Source: Ornithodoros turicata (taxonomy: Eukaryota > Arthropoda > Arachnida > Ixodida > Argasidae). Taken from it: a stretch of 64,000 bases of DNA. The stretch spans positions 23,256,804 through 23,320,803 of the forward strand of contig NC_088204.1 in NCBI RefSeq assembly GCF_037126465.1, written 5' to 3'. Below are positions 10,842-22,240 of this stretch, piece after piece (the stretch's first letter is position 1; each line of letters begins with the position of its first letter). A program made the position numbers and the translations under genes. The notes beneath the pieces are model-generated. The model did no database searches, was not told where the DNA came from, and was given only the letters and a program-made list of their open reading frames with translations.

Positions 10842-13800
10842 TTAGAGGTCGTGCAGTTGGCAGTCGGCCAGGTACTTTAGCGCTGCCTTGGCCACTGTAA
10901 CGTTTTGCTTATGTGTGGGCCAAGAGCCTAGTATTTTGCGTAGTGTTAGAGGGTGATCATCAAGTTTGGACAGCGATTGCTGCAAGTCTTGTCTTTGTGA
11001 GTCGTATTTTAGGCAGTTTAAAAAAATGTGTGACACGTCTTCCGGTTCCCCGCACGTTGTGCATAATGGACTGGTTGTTCTCCCAAGTTTAAAGTTTTGC
11101 GCCTTTGTGTATGCGACTCCAAGGCGGAGCCTGTGTAGGAGAGTCGCATCTTTTCTATGCATGTTTTTGTGTCCTGTGTGCGTCCCATGTTTGTCCAGTG
11201 TTTGGAGCCTTTTGTCTCTTGTGCTTGTATTTCTCATTTCCTTTAGCATTACTTCGTTCGCTGCTGTTCTCGCTATTACTGCAGCGTCATGTTTTGTCAG
11301 TGGAATTGGTGTTATCTCTGTTAGCGTGTGAGCTGCTTTAGCCGCTTTGTCTGCTCGTTCGTTTCCTGGGATGTCGCAGTGCCCTGGTATCCAGTGGATG
11401 GATATGGCGTGGCCCGTATTGCGTAACTGTGTGTGAGTGGTCAGGATGTCGCTGACCAGTGTGTTGTTTTCTTTGGGGTTTGCGATGGCCATTATGGCAG
11501 GCTTAGAGTCGGTGAAAACAGCCCAGTTTCTTGGTTCTGTAGTTTGTATGTATTCGAGTGCCGTGAAAATGGCACGCAACTCAGTTGCCGTGGATGACGT
11601 TTTGTGACTGAGCCGGTGTTTAATTTCGTGCTCATTTTCAGGGATGTAGACTGCTGCCGTGGAAGACGCCTTCGCCGTGGACCCGTCGCTGTAAATGACC
11701 CGGGCGTGGCTGCTGACCTCCTCCAGGTGTTCCAGGGCAAACTGTCTGATGACTAGATTGGACGTATCCGCTTTTTTCTTTATACCAGGTATGGTTGTTT
11801 GTGTGTGTGGTCTAACGAGCAGCCATGGCGGGATGTGGTTAGCCGCGGCTTGTTTGTAGTTTTTGGGAATGTGTTTTTGAAGCTCCTGTATGGCCCTTCC
11901 CAGGTGAGAGCCAGGGCGGTCAGTGTGGATTCGGCCAAGTGGGTGGTCAACGTGTCTGGCCTTATGTCGCAAGTGCAGTTTCATTATCTCAGCTGTTTGT
12001 AATGCTGAGAGAGTGGGGCCTCCGTGTTCTTCAATTGTGCCATGGAGTGATGTAGCCTGTGGCACTCCGAGGATGGTGCGTAGCCCTGCTGCATAGATAC
12101 GATCCAACTTTGTTAAATTTTTTTGTGATGCCCCTTTAAGTAGGGGAAGGCTGTAGCGTATGTTGGATACGACCAGTGCCTCGTGTATCTGTTTCAGTAT
12201 CCGTGCGGATGGGCCCCATTTGGGTCCGGCCAGTGTGCGGAGGACATTGCTATATGGTGCTGTTTTTCGCTTTATGTTCTCAATTTCCGGTCCCCATGTG
12301 AGGAAACGGTCTATTTTCACACCCAGGAATGTGTGAGATGGGACTATCTGTATGGGTTTCTTGTCTATGAAGACACGGTCTTTTGTAAAGAGTTTCCTTG
12401 TAAATGGTAACAAGACAGTTTTTTCTTGCGATATTTCCAGGCCCCGCTGCTTTAGATAATGCTCTGTCGTACACATAGCCGTCTGGAGCCGGCGCGAGAT
12501 TACGGACACGCAGGTATGTGCAGTCCATACGCATACATCGTCAGCAAATGCGGAGAGCGGGATACGCTTGTCAAGTTGTGATGGGAGTGTTATTAGTGTC
12601 ATGTTGAATAATGTTGGGCTTAGGATGCCCCCTTGCGGCACACCCCTGTGAACGTCGTGCAGGCTGCTGGCGCCATCGGGGGTGTTGATGTATATGCTTC
12701 TGTTTTCAATGTAGCTTTTGATGTAATTGTACATCCGCCCCCGGACACCAGTAGCAGTGGCCGCTGAGAGGATAGCGCTGTGAGTGACCATGTTAAAAGC
12801 GTTTTTTATATCAAGGAAGATTGCCGCTGTGATGTTACCCAGTGATCTTTCATGTTGCAGTGACAAGGTCCATCACTGAGTCCAACGTGCTTCTATTTTT
12901 TCTAAAACCCGTCATGCTTTCTGGGTACTTTTGGTTGTGTTCCAGGTGCCACTCAAGTCGTGCATGAACCATCTTGTCCAGCAGCTTCCCCAAGCAGCTG
13001 GCAAGCGCAATTGGGCGAAATGATTGTAAACAGGTGGGTGGTTTCCCTGGTTTTAGTAGTGGTTTTATTTCAGACACTTTCCACTCGTTTGGAATGTCCC
13101 CACTTCTCCATATGTCGTTGTAAGCTTCAAGCAGCCAGAAAAGTGCTTTTTCTCCCAGGTTCCTTATGGCCTGGTAATTTATCTTGTCAGGTCCTGGTGC
13201 AGAGTTTGTGGGACATGAGTTTAGTGCTTGTTTTATTTCGTGAAGTGTAAAGTCCTTTTCCAAAGGGTCATTAGTGTCTACAGTCGTGAAAGGGGGGATG
13301 AAATCTGAGTTGCCAGCTGGTGGAGGTATTATTATCATTTTGCAGTACTCATCGGCGATATCTTTCACCGGCCTATTTTGTGCAACAGACAGCGCTTCAA
13401 AAGGATGTTTTTGTTCTGGTGTCTGTGTTTCGTGCTTGATTAGTTTGAAGATATCTGTGAGTGCTGTGCTCTTCCTGGCACCATCGCAAAAATTTCGCCA
13501 CGTGTCCTGAGTAAGCTGGTTAAGCTGGCGTCTTGTTTTGTTTGCGAGCTTTCTGGCTGTACGTATATCATTTGGATCTCTGGTTCTCCGGGCTTTTCTT
13601 TCCGCACGCCTTCTTATCGCTCGAAGGCGCTCGAATTCCCCATTTATTTTGTTGACTCGTGTAGGTACGGAGAAGCTGCTTGTGTTCGACGATAAGTTTT
13701 CTTTTATGTGCTCAGTTATAGCCTTGTAACCAACGTCAGAGATTAAGCTCTTTTCCATCTCGGAGCGATCTTCTTCCCCAGTCTTCAAATCTTCCCCAGT

Positions 13801-14504
13801 TTACTTTCTTTATTTTGTGTTTTGCAGTACGCTTTTTGTTGTCGCTGAGAGTTATCAGTAGCGGTACATGGTCGCTTCCATGTGTTTCTATGTCAGTGAC
13901 ACACGTCATGTTAGGCGTGAGTGAATGGGTTACAATGGCGAGGTCAAGGACTGAGTCGCTTCTGGGGAATGTAGGTTTCCCGTCGTTCATGATTTTAAGA
14001 TGACATGTCTCAATGAAACCAACAATGTCACTCCCGCGGTTATCTGTTTTGCGTGAGCCCCACGAAGTGTGGTGTGCGTTAAAATCGCCGCATATGACGT
14101 AAGGTGGTGGGAGTGACTGTATCGTCTGATAAAATTCGTTAAAATCAATGTTACAGCAAGGTTCTAAATAAACGCTTAGGACAGTAATGTTCCGTGTACC
14201 AAGACGAACACGAGATGCACATAGTTCCGATGATTTGTCGCCCCGTATGGTCAGTGGAACTTGGGGTATGTCAGAGCGTATAAAAAGAGCGGCTCTGCTT
14301 GGCATGCCTTGTCTATCTGATTCATATGATATGTAATTGTGTAATCGAAAGGATGTAGGCAGGCGAGCTTCAGATAATGAGATGATAGGAAAATGCTACT
14401 TTGATACGAACTGTTTGATGTCACCTGCCTTTCCGGCAATTCCAATGAAAGATGGTTGTTCCCTTATAAAGTGATTGTATATTTGTGTGTGAGGTACTAG
14501 CCAT
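10842..14504 (-). pseudogene. I-like LINE ORF2: endonuclease, RT, RNase H
   Basis: The reading starts at the ATG at 14504, overlapping the ORF1 stop. The endonuclease occupies about 14450-13780, with VICGDFNAHHTSWGS and a later SDHVPLLITL. RT spans about 13600-11900, with the FADD box (SAFADDVCVWT) near 12540. RNase H is at about 11710-11340 (VIYSDGSTAK, then ELRAIF, then VFTDSKPA). The tail has C-x2-C-x6-H-x4-C (CTTCGEPEDVSHIFLNC). At least three frame breaks occur: near 14430, 13740-13790 and 12850-12866. The 674-codon block 12866-10842 remains open. Confidence 0.88.
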
Positions 14505-15921
14505 GATTTTGAGTGTTTAGTATTTCCACAAATCGTTGCTCCATGGCGATAACGTGTTGTACCTCAGGAACGTTTTGCGCGTTGGGAATTGCAGCAATGA
14601 GTGCTCTTATGGCGGTGAAAAGGAAGGGTATGGTTTGCATGACAAGTTGAATGGCGTTCTGTTCCACGAGCATTTGCGGTGGAGGCGCCGTTGGCCGCTT
14701 CAGCGGTTCTTGAGCTGGGGGTTTCTTTGCGAACCATACGTTTGTGGGGGGCTGATGTTGTGCTTCAGGTGCTTTCCTCCTAGGCTTTGGTGTCCTTTGT
14801 GGTTTCGGCAAAGGGGGACCTTTCGGCGCTGGTTTTTGTGGAGCTGGTGGAGGTGTCACAACGAGTTGCTTATTTATGTTTGTAACCTTTCCGTGAGCCA
14901 CATCACAAGCGCCTTTCTTCGCTATTTCTGCTGCCACAATCCTGCGGGGGCACCTCCCGTAATTTGCGTAGTGCGGCCCGCCGCAGTTTGCGCATTTGCG
15001 CTCGTTTCGTGTCGTGCAATCTTTGAAGCTATGTGGTCCGGCGCAAGCCTTGCATTTGACTGAACCCCGGCAGTTTCTGGCTAAATGACCAAATCTCTGG
15101 CACCGGTAACACTGTGTTGGCGAAAAGTATTTGTGCACACGGTACTCGTTAAAGCCAAGGGTGACTGTGTCCGGCATGGGTTTTTCTGAGGTGAAGGTGA
15201 TTATGACGCTGTTTGTAGGGCGTGATGTTACGTTGCCAGATTTATCTTTGTTATAAGCCTGTTGTCGGCGAACCTCAATTGCTCCGAATGAGCGAAAAAA
15301 TTCCAGCATTTGCACGTCGGAGTAAGGGGCTCGAACACCCGTGATTTTGCCGACATTCCTAGCGTAAGCGTCAGGAATGCGGCAAGTGACCGCTATGTTT
15401 GCGATGCAAGTTAAGGCCAGCAGGGACTTAGCTGCAGTCAGATTGTTGACAATCACAGTGAGGGTGCCCTGCTGGCCGAAACGATGATCGCGTATGCGCT
15501 CCTGAGTCGCGTGAAGTATTTCCTGGGCAACTACGTTGGGGTTTGCTCGCAGGAACGTCTCATTAGGGTTTACGGGGGTGAAGATGACGGGGAAATGACG
15601 GGGAAATTTGTAAATGACCGTTTGAAAGGGGTTTTCCCCGTCATCCCCCTCCCCGTTATTCACTACGGTTTGCCTGTCATTGCTCTGACTACGTGAGCTG
15701 AGTGAGCTTGGTGTTTCACTAAGGCTGCCAGTACGATGCCGTTTCCGCGGGGTGCGTAATGGAGTACCTGGTAGTGTTCCGTTGTTGTTGGGTGTTGTCG
15801 GACGGTCATCCATGGCTACGGCGTTCGATGATGAGAGGGCTTCGTAGCGGTTTTCCATTAGTCCGGTAATCCGTATCGGTAATGTCACAAATTTCACCGT
15901 GCACAAGCACTGCACCACCAC
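14497..15921 (-). CDS. I-like LINE ORF1 protein (CCHC zinc knuckles)
   Basis: An uninterrupted frame of up to 474 codons; the ATG at 15858 (MENRYEALSS) is an equally plausible start and would remove 21 residues. An N-terminal Ser/Thr/Pro-rich region is followed by an RRM-like segment. Zinc knuckles follow: CYRCQRFGHLARNC, CKACAGPHSFKDC and CANCGGPHYANYGRCP. A proline/lysine-rich linker and a short helical C-terminus complete it. Such proteins coat retrotransposon RNA. It is the only intact frame of this element. The frame ends at 14497. Confidence 0.85.
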   Translation of the reverse strand: MVVQCLCTVKFVTLPIRITGLMENRYEALSSSNAVAMDDRPTTPNNNGTLPGTPLRTPRKRHRTGSLSETPSSLSSRSQSNDRQTVVNNGEGDDGENPFQTVIYKFPRHFPVIFTPVNPNETFLRANPNVVAQEILHATQERIRDHRFGQQGTLTVIVNNLTAAKSLLALTCIANIAVTCRIPDAYARNVGKITGVRAPYSDVQMLEFFRSFGAIEVRRQQAYNKDKSGNVTSRPTNSVIITFTSEKPMPDTVTLGFNEYRVHKYFSPTQCYRCQRFGHLARNCRGSVKCKACAGPHSFKDCTTRNERKCANCGGPHYANYGRCPRRIVAAEIAKKGACDVAHGKVTNINKQLVVTPPPAPQKPAPKGPPLPKPQRTPKPRRKAPEAQHQPPTNVWFAKKPPAQEPLKRPTAPPPQMLVEQNAIQLVMQTIPFLFTAIRALIAAIPNAQNVPEVQHVIAMEQRFVEILNTQNHG

Positions 15922-16184
15922 ACACGAGGAAGCCCTAAAAAGGGCTGTTTTTCCGTAGACAACGATGAGTCACAGGCCGTCGATTCCGGCAGGAGCAGGC
16001 GATCGAAGCTTGGAGATAACGCTCGAAAAGGGGTGTCTGCCTCCCACACGATAGCAGCAGCAGCCGACAAGCTGCTACCTCTGCTGGAATGCGAGCGCGC
16101 GCTTGAAATGTCTCTTCCGCGTTCCTCCTCTCGCGCGCACATTCTCCCGATCGATGGTGTAGTGTAACCAGTCCTCCTCAGGTA

Positions 16185-16494
16185 CAGGTTGGGACAAAAG
16201 TTTACGGAACACGCGAGCGGCGTACTTTTTCTTCGGTGCGACACCCTAGCGGCTGCAGGAAGCGGGTGAGTTCACTGTTTCGGAGGGGTGGAAGGGCACG
16301 CTGTTAGCGACACACAGCGGTAGCTTCCACTTCCCAAACAACCAGGCGATACCAGAACTACCGCTGTGTCTCTGGCATCGCACGCTTGCACCCCTCCGAA
16401 GCAGTGAACTCACCCGCTTCCGCCAGCCGCTAGGGTGTCGTACCGACGAAAAAGTACACCGCTCGCGTGTTCCGTAAACTTTTGTCCCAACCTG
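16185..16494. mobile_element. Mariner-type palindromic MITE
   Basis: The 310-bp element is flanked on both sides by TA (16183-16184 and 16495-16496). It begins CAGGTTGGGACAAAAGTTTA and ends with the reverse complement of that. The arms stay alignable for about 150 bp each, so nearly the whole element is one hairpin. A TA target and mariner-like ends indicate a non-autonomous Tc1/mariner derivative. No transposase frame. Confidence 0.9.
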
Positions 16495-16496
16495 TA

Positions 16497-17440
16497 CCCG
16501 CGGATGCGGCTGTAGAGTATCTACCACTGCGCCCATACACCATGTTGCAAGCCCATTGGCCGAGACTGTGCGCGCGCTCCGATTGGTCGAGGATGATTTG
16601 AAATCGCATTTTGTACGCGCGCATGTACGTGCAGCGTCTCGGCCGTTTCAACATAGTTTCGAAATAGCACGGCCGGCATGTCGTCCTCCAGTATTCGGTG
16701 GTGTCAATCGACAGAACAGTTTGAAGAAATATGTTTGCGGGTTTATTGCGAGTCTACGCGTGTTGTGCTGTTTCTGGACACAACTATTATCCCACGAAAA
16801 ATCTATCAACTGCGGTACCGGAATGCTTCATGAGTTGGAGCGTGAAGAACAAGTTCGGGCGCCGTTGGATTTCGAGGACTGCCAACACACGAAGTGAATG
16901 CGGTGTTGTAAGGCAACAAGCAATGACAAATGACTTATCTGTCGGCAGTCGTTGACCGGGTATCGGGTACGAGGGCGTTTGGACTCCCGAATCGTTTCTA
17001 CACCAAGAAGCAGAGCAGAAATGTTGCGCAGGCATCTTCCCTGGAAGCTGTGACTGTTCGAGGACACTCACATGATACAGCTTGCGTTTTTAAACAGGAA
17101 AAATCAGAACTCATACTCCAACCCAACCGCTACACAACACAAGCCGTCCGAAACGGACGCCGGCGATTCCGTGCAGAGGAGGCACAGTAAGCGGGTTTCG
17201 CCGCCGCGAAAATAATGTCGCCGCTGGCATTTCCCGCCAAATTCCGGCTATTTACTTTCCATTGGCTCCGGTTCCCCACGTGACCTTTCTCGATCATGAT
17301 TGGCTGAGGCTCATTTAACCGGTGGATTCTCCCGCGTTTGTTTCTCCTAGGCGCCGACCCGTCTGACCGTTGTGTAGCTGGCATCTGCGTATGTGAGCAG
17401 ACGGTGATTTCGTTTCGTGAATTTCGAAGATGTTCGAGCC
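16497..17440. promoter_or_regulatory. CpG-rich stretch with CCAAT boxes
   Basis: Inverted and direct CCAAT boxes occur (ATTGG near 16554, 16581, 17261 and 17299) within CpG-rich sequence, including several GCGCGC words at 16570-16625. No TATA box is evident. This would fit a housekeeping-type promoter reading toward the candidate exon at 17441. Small open frames here resemble no family I know. Confidence 0.3.
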
Positions 17441-17915
17441 ATGGTCGAACGCCTGAATGAAAGGTACGGAGACAAACGTATGATGCATGTCAGTGATCAG
17501 ACGTTTAATACTGTCGCCTAACTGTGTGCATGGAGGTACGCCTTGTCCCGTATTACATCGCTTTCTGCCGGTTGTCAGTCATGATCTGGTAGATGATTAT
17601 GCGTGGCGTTACTTGTTGGGTTTTGTTGCACTATTTGAATGTGTCTGATGTTTAATACACTGGTGTGCATGAAAAGGAAAACAGCGTGCATCGCGTACGC
17701 CGGGCTCCTCGAATTTTGTCATTAGGCGCGTAACGATAGCATGTCTTACATAGCGTATTCAGCCAATTAACGTTGCCTGTGCTCGGGTTTACCATATCAT
17801 TAACAGGTTCCTTTTCTTTTTTCTTTCATTCAGACGCCGACAGCTGTTCGATGCCTTGCGATCCGCGAGCATGTGGCCCCTGTCACCTGAAAATCCTGCA
17901 GTTGTGCTGGGATGA
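17441..17915 (+). CDS. Candidate small two-exon ORF, unknown
   Basis: An ATG at 17441 opens a 23-nt coding exon ending before GTACGG at 17464. An acceptor (ctttcattcag) ends at 17833, and the frame then continues to TGA at 17913-17915. The product would be 34 residues, Arg-rich near the junction. The 370-nt intron, the CpG/CCAAT-rich upstream region and an AATAAA near 18135 make a short host transcript possible. The peptide matches nothing I recognise, and a non-coding RNA or chance is as likely. Confidence 0.25.
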
Positions 17916-19200
17916 AGCGGATGGCTTCTGCGACTCATCACGTGCTATGTATGTGTGTAATAATATCTACTTTGTCCAAACCTAATAGGTTCCCTTAAGG
18001 ATTGTATAATATGATAGTGCCGAGCAACAGAAAGCGTGACTATTTATTCTTTATTTATTCTGCAGGATTCTGTAATAACCGTGTAGATATACTTGCATTC
18101 AAATGTTGCTTCTTGTTTAAATGTTTACCGTGTCAATAAATTTGTACATGTGAATCCCTTCGTGTTCTGGATCTTCATTTTCTGCTTCTCGGTAATATTA
18201 GCAGATGGCCTGGCGAAGCCAGCTCTCATCAACTCCCCATAGAGCCCATAGTATAGCTAAATTCACACAACACTGGGCACACGACCAATGAGAGTGCAGC
18301 GATTGCTCCTTCTATTTTCCAATCAGAAGTCTTTCCGTCTGGCTCGCAGCCCGACCGGTTCTGGCTGTTGCTGACTTCTGCTTTCCATACTGCATACTGC
18401 TTTCATGCACGTCGTAAAGTTATTCCGTGATTCCCAAACAACTGTGAAAACTGTGAAACTGTGTCGTAATCAACAGAAATTTATTTATACTGGCACAATC
18501 GGCAGGTTGACACATATACATGCACTGAGCCTACTGAGTCCATTGCGTAGCGCTTCCTAGCACACTGGAACAAAGTTCAAACTTGCAAAACACGCATATC
18601 GACGCCGCTTATTCCCAGCAACGAACAACTGCAACATACTTGCGCACAATTGCTTGATCATCATGTCCTTGCCTGCTGCACGTCAAACATAAAATGCTGA
18701 TTCATGAATCGTATTTTCTTGTTACCGCTATGCAGACCTGACGGCGCTCGAACATGTTCATCGAACCAGAATTCACGACAACACTTCAGTTTGAAATCCG
18801 ACTGGCTGTTCGTAGACCGATGCTTGTGGCGAGAAACAGTACAACACGATCAAAGACACCATAATACACGGATAAAACGGCGGTCGGCGAACGCACTTGC
18901 CTCCCAACGAAAGACACCGCCAACACGTCGCCCACCGTTCACATTTCAAATGAAACCGCCGAAGGAGAACGCAGGCGAGGAAGCGCGAAGTGCCGTTTTC
19001 AAATTCTGGCAACCAATCCGGACACGCTTGTGGCGTACGACCAATAGAGAGGCACGGATTGCTGGAGGTGGAGGAGGAGGAGTGTCGTTGGGAGGAACCC
19101 AAGAGGTCTGCCTGCCTGATTAGGCGGCATGTTTCTCGGGAAGGGAAAGGTGGTGGAGAGGAGGAGAGGAAATGGTGAAGTGGAAGACCGAGCGGAATCC
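17916..19200. other. Intergenic DNA with a dispersed repeat
   Basis: AATAAA near 18135. 18228-18285 (ctccccatag, then gttcacac-like and cactgggcaca words) resembles 46688-46735, so a dispersed repeat is present at both places. Frames at 18704-19178 are Arg-rich and not recognisable. Confidence 0.4.
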
Positions 19201-19204
19201 ACTC

Positions 19205-19385
19205 GGTGGGAGGATAGCTGCGTCCATGGGCCGACTTCAGGGGAACTGTGCCGGCATACGCCTATTACACATCTGAGGGAAACCCAGGAAAAACCCCAGA
19301 CGGCACAGCCGGCCCGCGGATTCGAACCGCGGACCTCTCAGTCTCCAAGCGCACGCGTTACCGCTGCGCCACCAGAGCTGGTGCA
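19205..19385 (-). mobile_element. tRNA-derived SINE, minus orientation
   Basis: On the reverse strand, a tRNA-like head near 19380-19320 has box A-like TGGCGCAGCGG and box B GGTTCGAATCC. The body is GC-rich and contains CTGGGGTTTTTCCTGGGTTT and GGCACAGTTCCCC. The body recurs, headless, at 58385-58470 and in weaker form at 49340-49400. It resembles the Ruka type of SINE described from ticks; this is from memory and not aligned. Confidence 0.75.
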
Positions 19386-20273
19386 CGGATTGCTCCGTGC
19401 GCAGGAACACGCATTTTGATACAGATTTTGCGAGAGCTGTGGGGGGCTGGCGAAGCGCTCAGAACAGGGGGGAGGGAGAGAGAATTCGAGTGAGAGGGTG
19501 TGGAGAGGGCACGCGCCGCACATGCGCAGTTCGATCAGCCAGTGCGCGCTTTTTGGCGCCGTTTTCCGGCTACTTTGTCGTGATTCGTTACGGATGATCA
19601 CGTGGTCAAGGGGGGCGGTGGTTTTCGTGGCGAAACTGTGGAAGCTACAGCTGTACTCCACTGATTCCGTGGACGCCGGTTCCAACCGGCACAGCCGCCG
19701 CGCTGTCGCCTGTTTGAGCGCTCGCGAACAAATTTGAAAACGGCCAATCATCGCTCAGAAAACGAATTCGTCCTCATAGGAACCAATCAGTAATCACTAG
19801 CCACCGGATGTCTCCACGACGTTCAGTTTATGGCGTTTTCTGACGTCCGATGACGTTAAAGGTCAGATATGCCGATTTTGAAGTGCCGCAGAAGTGAGCG
19901 ATATTCGCGCTGTGTGTTCATTACCGAACACTGAATATGTGTGCGAAATATCTTGCTCCAACTGTCCGTAATTTTTTAGAAAACAGTTTTTTTTAGTTCC
20001 CACGCCCGGCCGTCAGACCGTCGGCAAACCCTGCGCACGGGCGCACCGACGTCACTGCTCTCGGTTTATCTGTCTTTGGCTTGGCATGGACTCTTGGCTT
20101 GGGCGCTTGGCTTCTTTCGTTTCGTCCTCTGTGCATCGTACATAAGCGAACAGCTGTTATGTTGTTGCTAAGCCGCAAACAAAGCATGTGAATATTTTTT
20201 TTTGGCACGGCGTCGTTTGGAAAGTGCACTTCCTTGTTCTGACCTTGCCTTTTATGGGCTGGAGCGTGATATG
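19386..20273. other. CpG-rich intergenic stretch, no recognised gene
   Basis: Contains CCAAT-type words (ccaatcat near 19743, aaccaatcag near 19781) and GACGTC words near 19840-19850 and 20050. Possibly the promoter side of the THAP-like frame downstream. A TTTT-rich run lies at 19985. Confidence 0.3.
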
Positions 20274-20604
20274 CCACGGCGAAGTTGTCGAAGATGCGAC
20301 GGTGCTACGCTGTTAGAACAATTCATCGGAGCATTCAAGTGTTACCTACTATAAGCTGCCAAAAGACCAACCAGTGCGAAGCTCTTGGCTGACAGTGGTG
20401 CCTGCTAATTTCCACTGCAAGGATTTCGCCCACGTATGTTATCATAGGTTACGCGCGACTCCAGAGGCAATTTGGAATCTCGGCACGAAATCGTCTGATG
20501 AAAATCTGAGGTGCCCGACGCACAACATTTTGAACGTGCCACGGAGGATCAAGGCAAAAAACGAGAGCAAAAAAGGTAAGTCGAGGTTCAGATATAAAAA
20601 ATAG
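20274..20604 (+). pseudogene. Second THAP-like fragment
   Basis: The translation from about 20330 contains YKLPKDQP before a frame join, then RSSWLTVVPANFHCKDFAHVC and RIKAKNE. The YKLPKD, aromatic-W, then VC order fits the middle of a THAP zinc finger. The expected HF pair after the second Cys reads YH, and the first Cys pair (MPRRSCRRC) is in another frame, so this is decayed or misread. It lies 250 bp upstream of the Maverick insertion. Confidence 0.35.
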
Positions 20605-20853
20605 CAAGCTTAATGAATCGATTGTGCAGCTGTCCTACTGTGCTTACTCTGATATAACCACGATTAACAACATAATAATATTGATAATCTAACTTCTGAA
20701 TTATCACAGGTGCACGCTGAAGGCGGAAATTAAGCATGATCTGGCTTGCATCTGGTGCATGAAGAAATTGCTGACACATTAGTTGCAGTCTACCTCCACC
20801 AACAGGTATGACAATGTGATGTTATAATTTGAGTATTCACCTATGTTCAACTT

Positions 20854-20859
20854 TTCATG
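20854..20859. repeat. Target site duplication, left (TTCATG)
   Basis: TTCATG directly precedes the 5'-AG end of the Maverick and is repeated exactly at 33854-33859. A 6-bp duplication is the hallmark of Maverick/Polinton integration by a retroviral-type integrase. Confidence 0.95.
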
Positions 20860-22215
20860 AGTAGTAAGTACTGACCACGTTTATCCGGAAACGCACATCT
20901 TCGTCTGGACGCCATTAATTAGCAATTAGAGCTAATTGGGACCCTCCACATTAATCAGCACCCTCCAGGGAGCCATCACACTAATTGGGGAACGTCTATC
21001 TCGCGTCCAGACCAGTTGTGCGTTTCCGGATAATCGTGGTCATAAAAAATAAAAAAATAGGCAGAAAATAAAATAAAAAGATAGAAATAGAGTGGAGAGA
21101 AACAATTTATTCGAAAATCAACGATGCCGCGGCGAAGAAGCCGCTCCGCAACACCCGAGTGACCAGCGCCCGCCATGTTGGTAGTTTGCACCCAGCAGTT
21201 GCAGAGATCGACGACAGGTGGCCACTTAGTTGCAAGGCATCACACCAGATGGCGCCACCATCATAGCTCTAGACGAGAAAGACAGAGAACAAGATACTAG
21301 TGGCAGGTAAAAATGACAGCACTGCTAAACAAGTCTAGGCATGCGAGAGAAAAGGTCTAACCGCTACTGCTAAAACAGCACGGAGAAAACAGTACACATC
21401 GGGGAAAAAGGCTTACGGGGACGATCGCTTAGGCCTAACCTCAACGTCACAAGACTATGCAGCTAACACAAGGCGGGAACCACTGGGCACACATCGCTAA
21501 ACATGCGTCAACACGAACAAAAGGCTTGCTCACCGCAAAACAAGTCTAAACATGCGAGAAAGGCTTAACACGAACGCGGTCAAATCACTCGTTGGTCACC
21601 GCTAAACACGGCAAACATACGAGGAAAGAGGCTTACGGGGGCTATCGCTTAGGCCTAACCCCAACACTACGCAGCTAACACAAGGCGGGAACCACTGGGC
21701 ACACATCGCTAAACATGTATCAACAGGCTTGGACACCGCAAAACAAGTCTAAACATGCGAGAAAAGGCTTAACACGAGCACGGTCACCGCTAAACACGGC
21801 AAACATACAAGAAAAGGAGCGCGTCAAATCACTCACCTTTTCCCCCGCGGCAACTTCCAGGCAGAAACTGAGCGAGCGCGGAGAACACACGTCTGCTCTC
21901 TACGAGAGCCAGCCAGAAACTGAGCGAGCGCGCGGAGCGCACGTCCGTCTTCCGCGACAGCCCGAGAGAAACTGAGTGAGGCGACGCGCAGCGGCAGCTA
22001 TGGATGCGCTCGTGCCCTCTGCTCCACCCGTCTGCGCATGCGCGCGCTCCTAGGGCCCTCTGCGCCGGCCGCGGGTGTTTTCGGTTTCGGCTCTCTGCTG
22101 CGCGCGCTCCTAGCGGCGACGAGTGGCTTCTGAGTTTCAGTTTCACTTTCGTTTCTTTGCGCGCGCGCGCGCGTTTATCTCTATAAAGGCAGCGCGCACC
22201 GCGCTCGTGTCATCA
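20860..22215 (+). repeat. Maverick left terminal inverted repeat
   Basis: 1356 bp, matching 32496-33853 inverted. The outer 200 bp hold a sub-palindromic segment (cgcacatcttcgtctgg ... ccagaccagttgtgcg). The middle (21460-21830) has two tandem copies of a roughly 210-bp unit. The inner 400 bp are CpG-rich with repeated aaactgagcgagcgcg and a (GC)n run, ending in a TATA box at 22182. Identity is lost after GTCATCA. Confidence 0.95.
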
Positions 22216-22220
22216 TTCTG
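22182..22220 (+). promoter_or_regulatory. Left TIR promoter (TATA + initiator)
   Basis: TATAAA at 22182-22187 and TCATTC at 22213-22218 are spaced 33 bases, the arthropod TATA/TCAKTY arrangement. It faces into the virion gene block. The same TATA box is in the opposite TIR. Confidence 0.75.
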
Positions 22221-22240
22221 ACCGATACGTGGAAAACGCC

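Larger units (their letters stand above)
10780..16170 (-). mobile_element. Near full-length I-like non-LTR retrotransposon
   Basis: The reverse strand carries, in order, an ORF1 with zinc knuckles (15921-14497) and an ORF2 with AP endonuclease, reverse transcriptase, RNase H and a terminal zinc-knuckle-like tail (14504-10842). ORF1 and ORF2 overlap by 8 bases around 14497-14504. RNase H downstream of RT and a CCHC ORF1 place it in the I group. Boundaries are approximate: the 3' end lies in 10676-10840 and the 5' leader extends to roughly 16170. Several frameshifts in ORF2 make it inactive. Confidence 0.85.

Noticed and set aside
15894..16244. 116-codon reverse ORF spanning LINE leader and MITE end
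   Set aside because: It crosses an element border and is low-complexity, so not a real gene.
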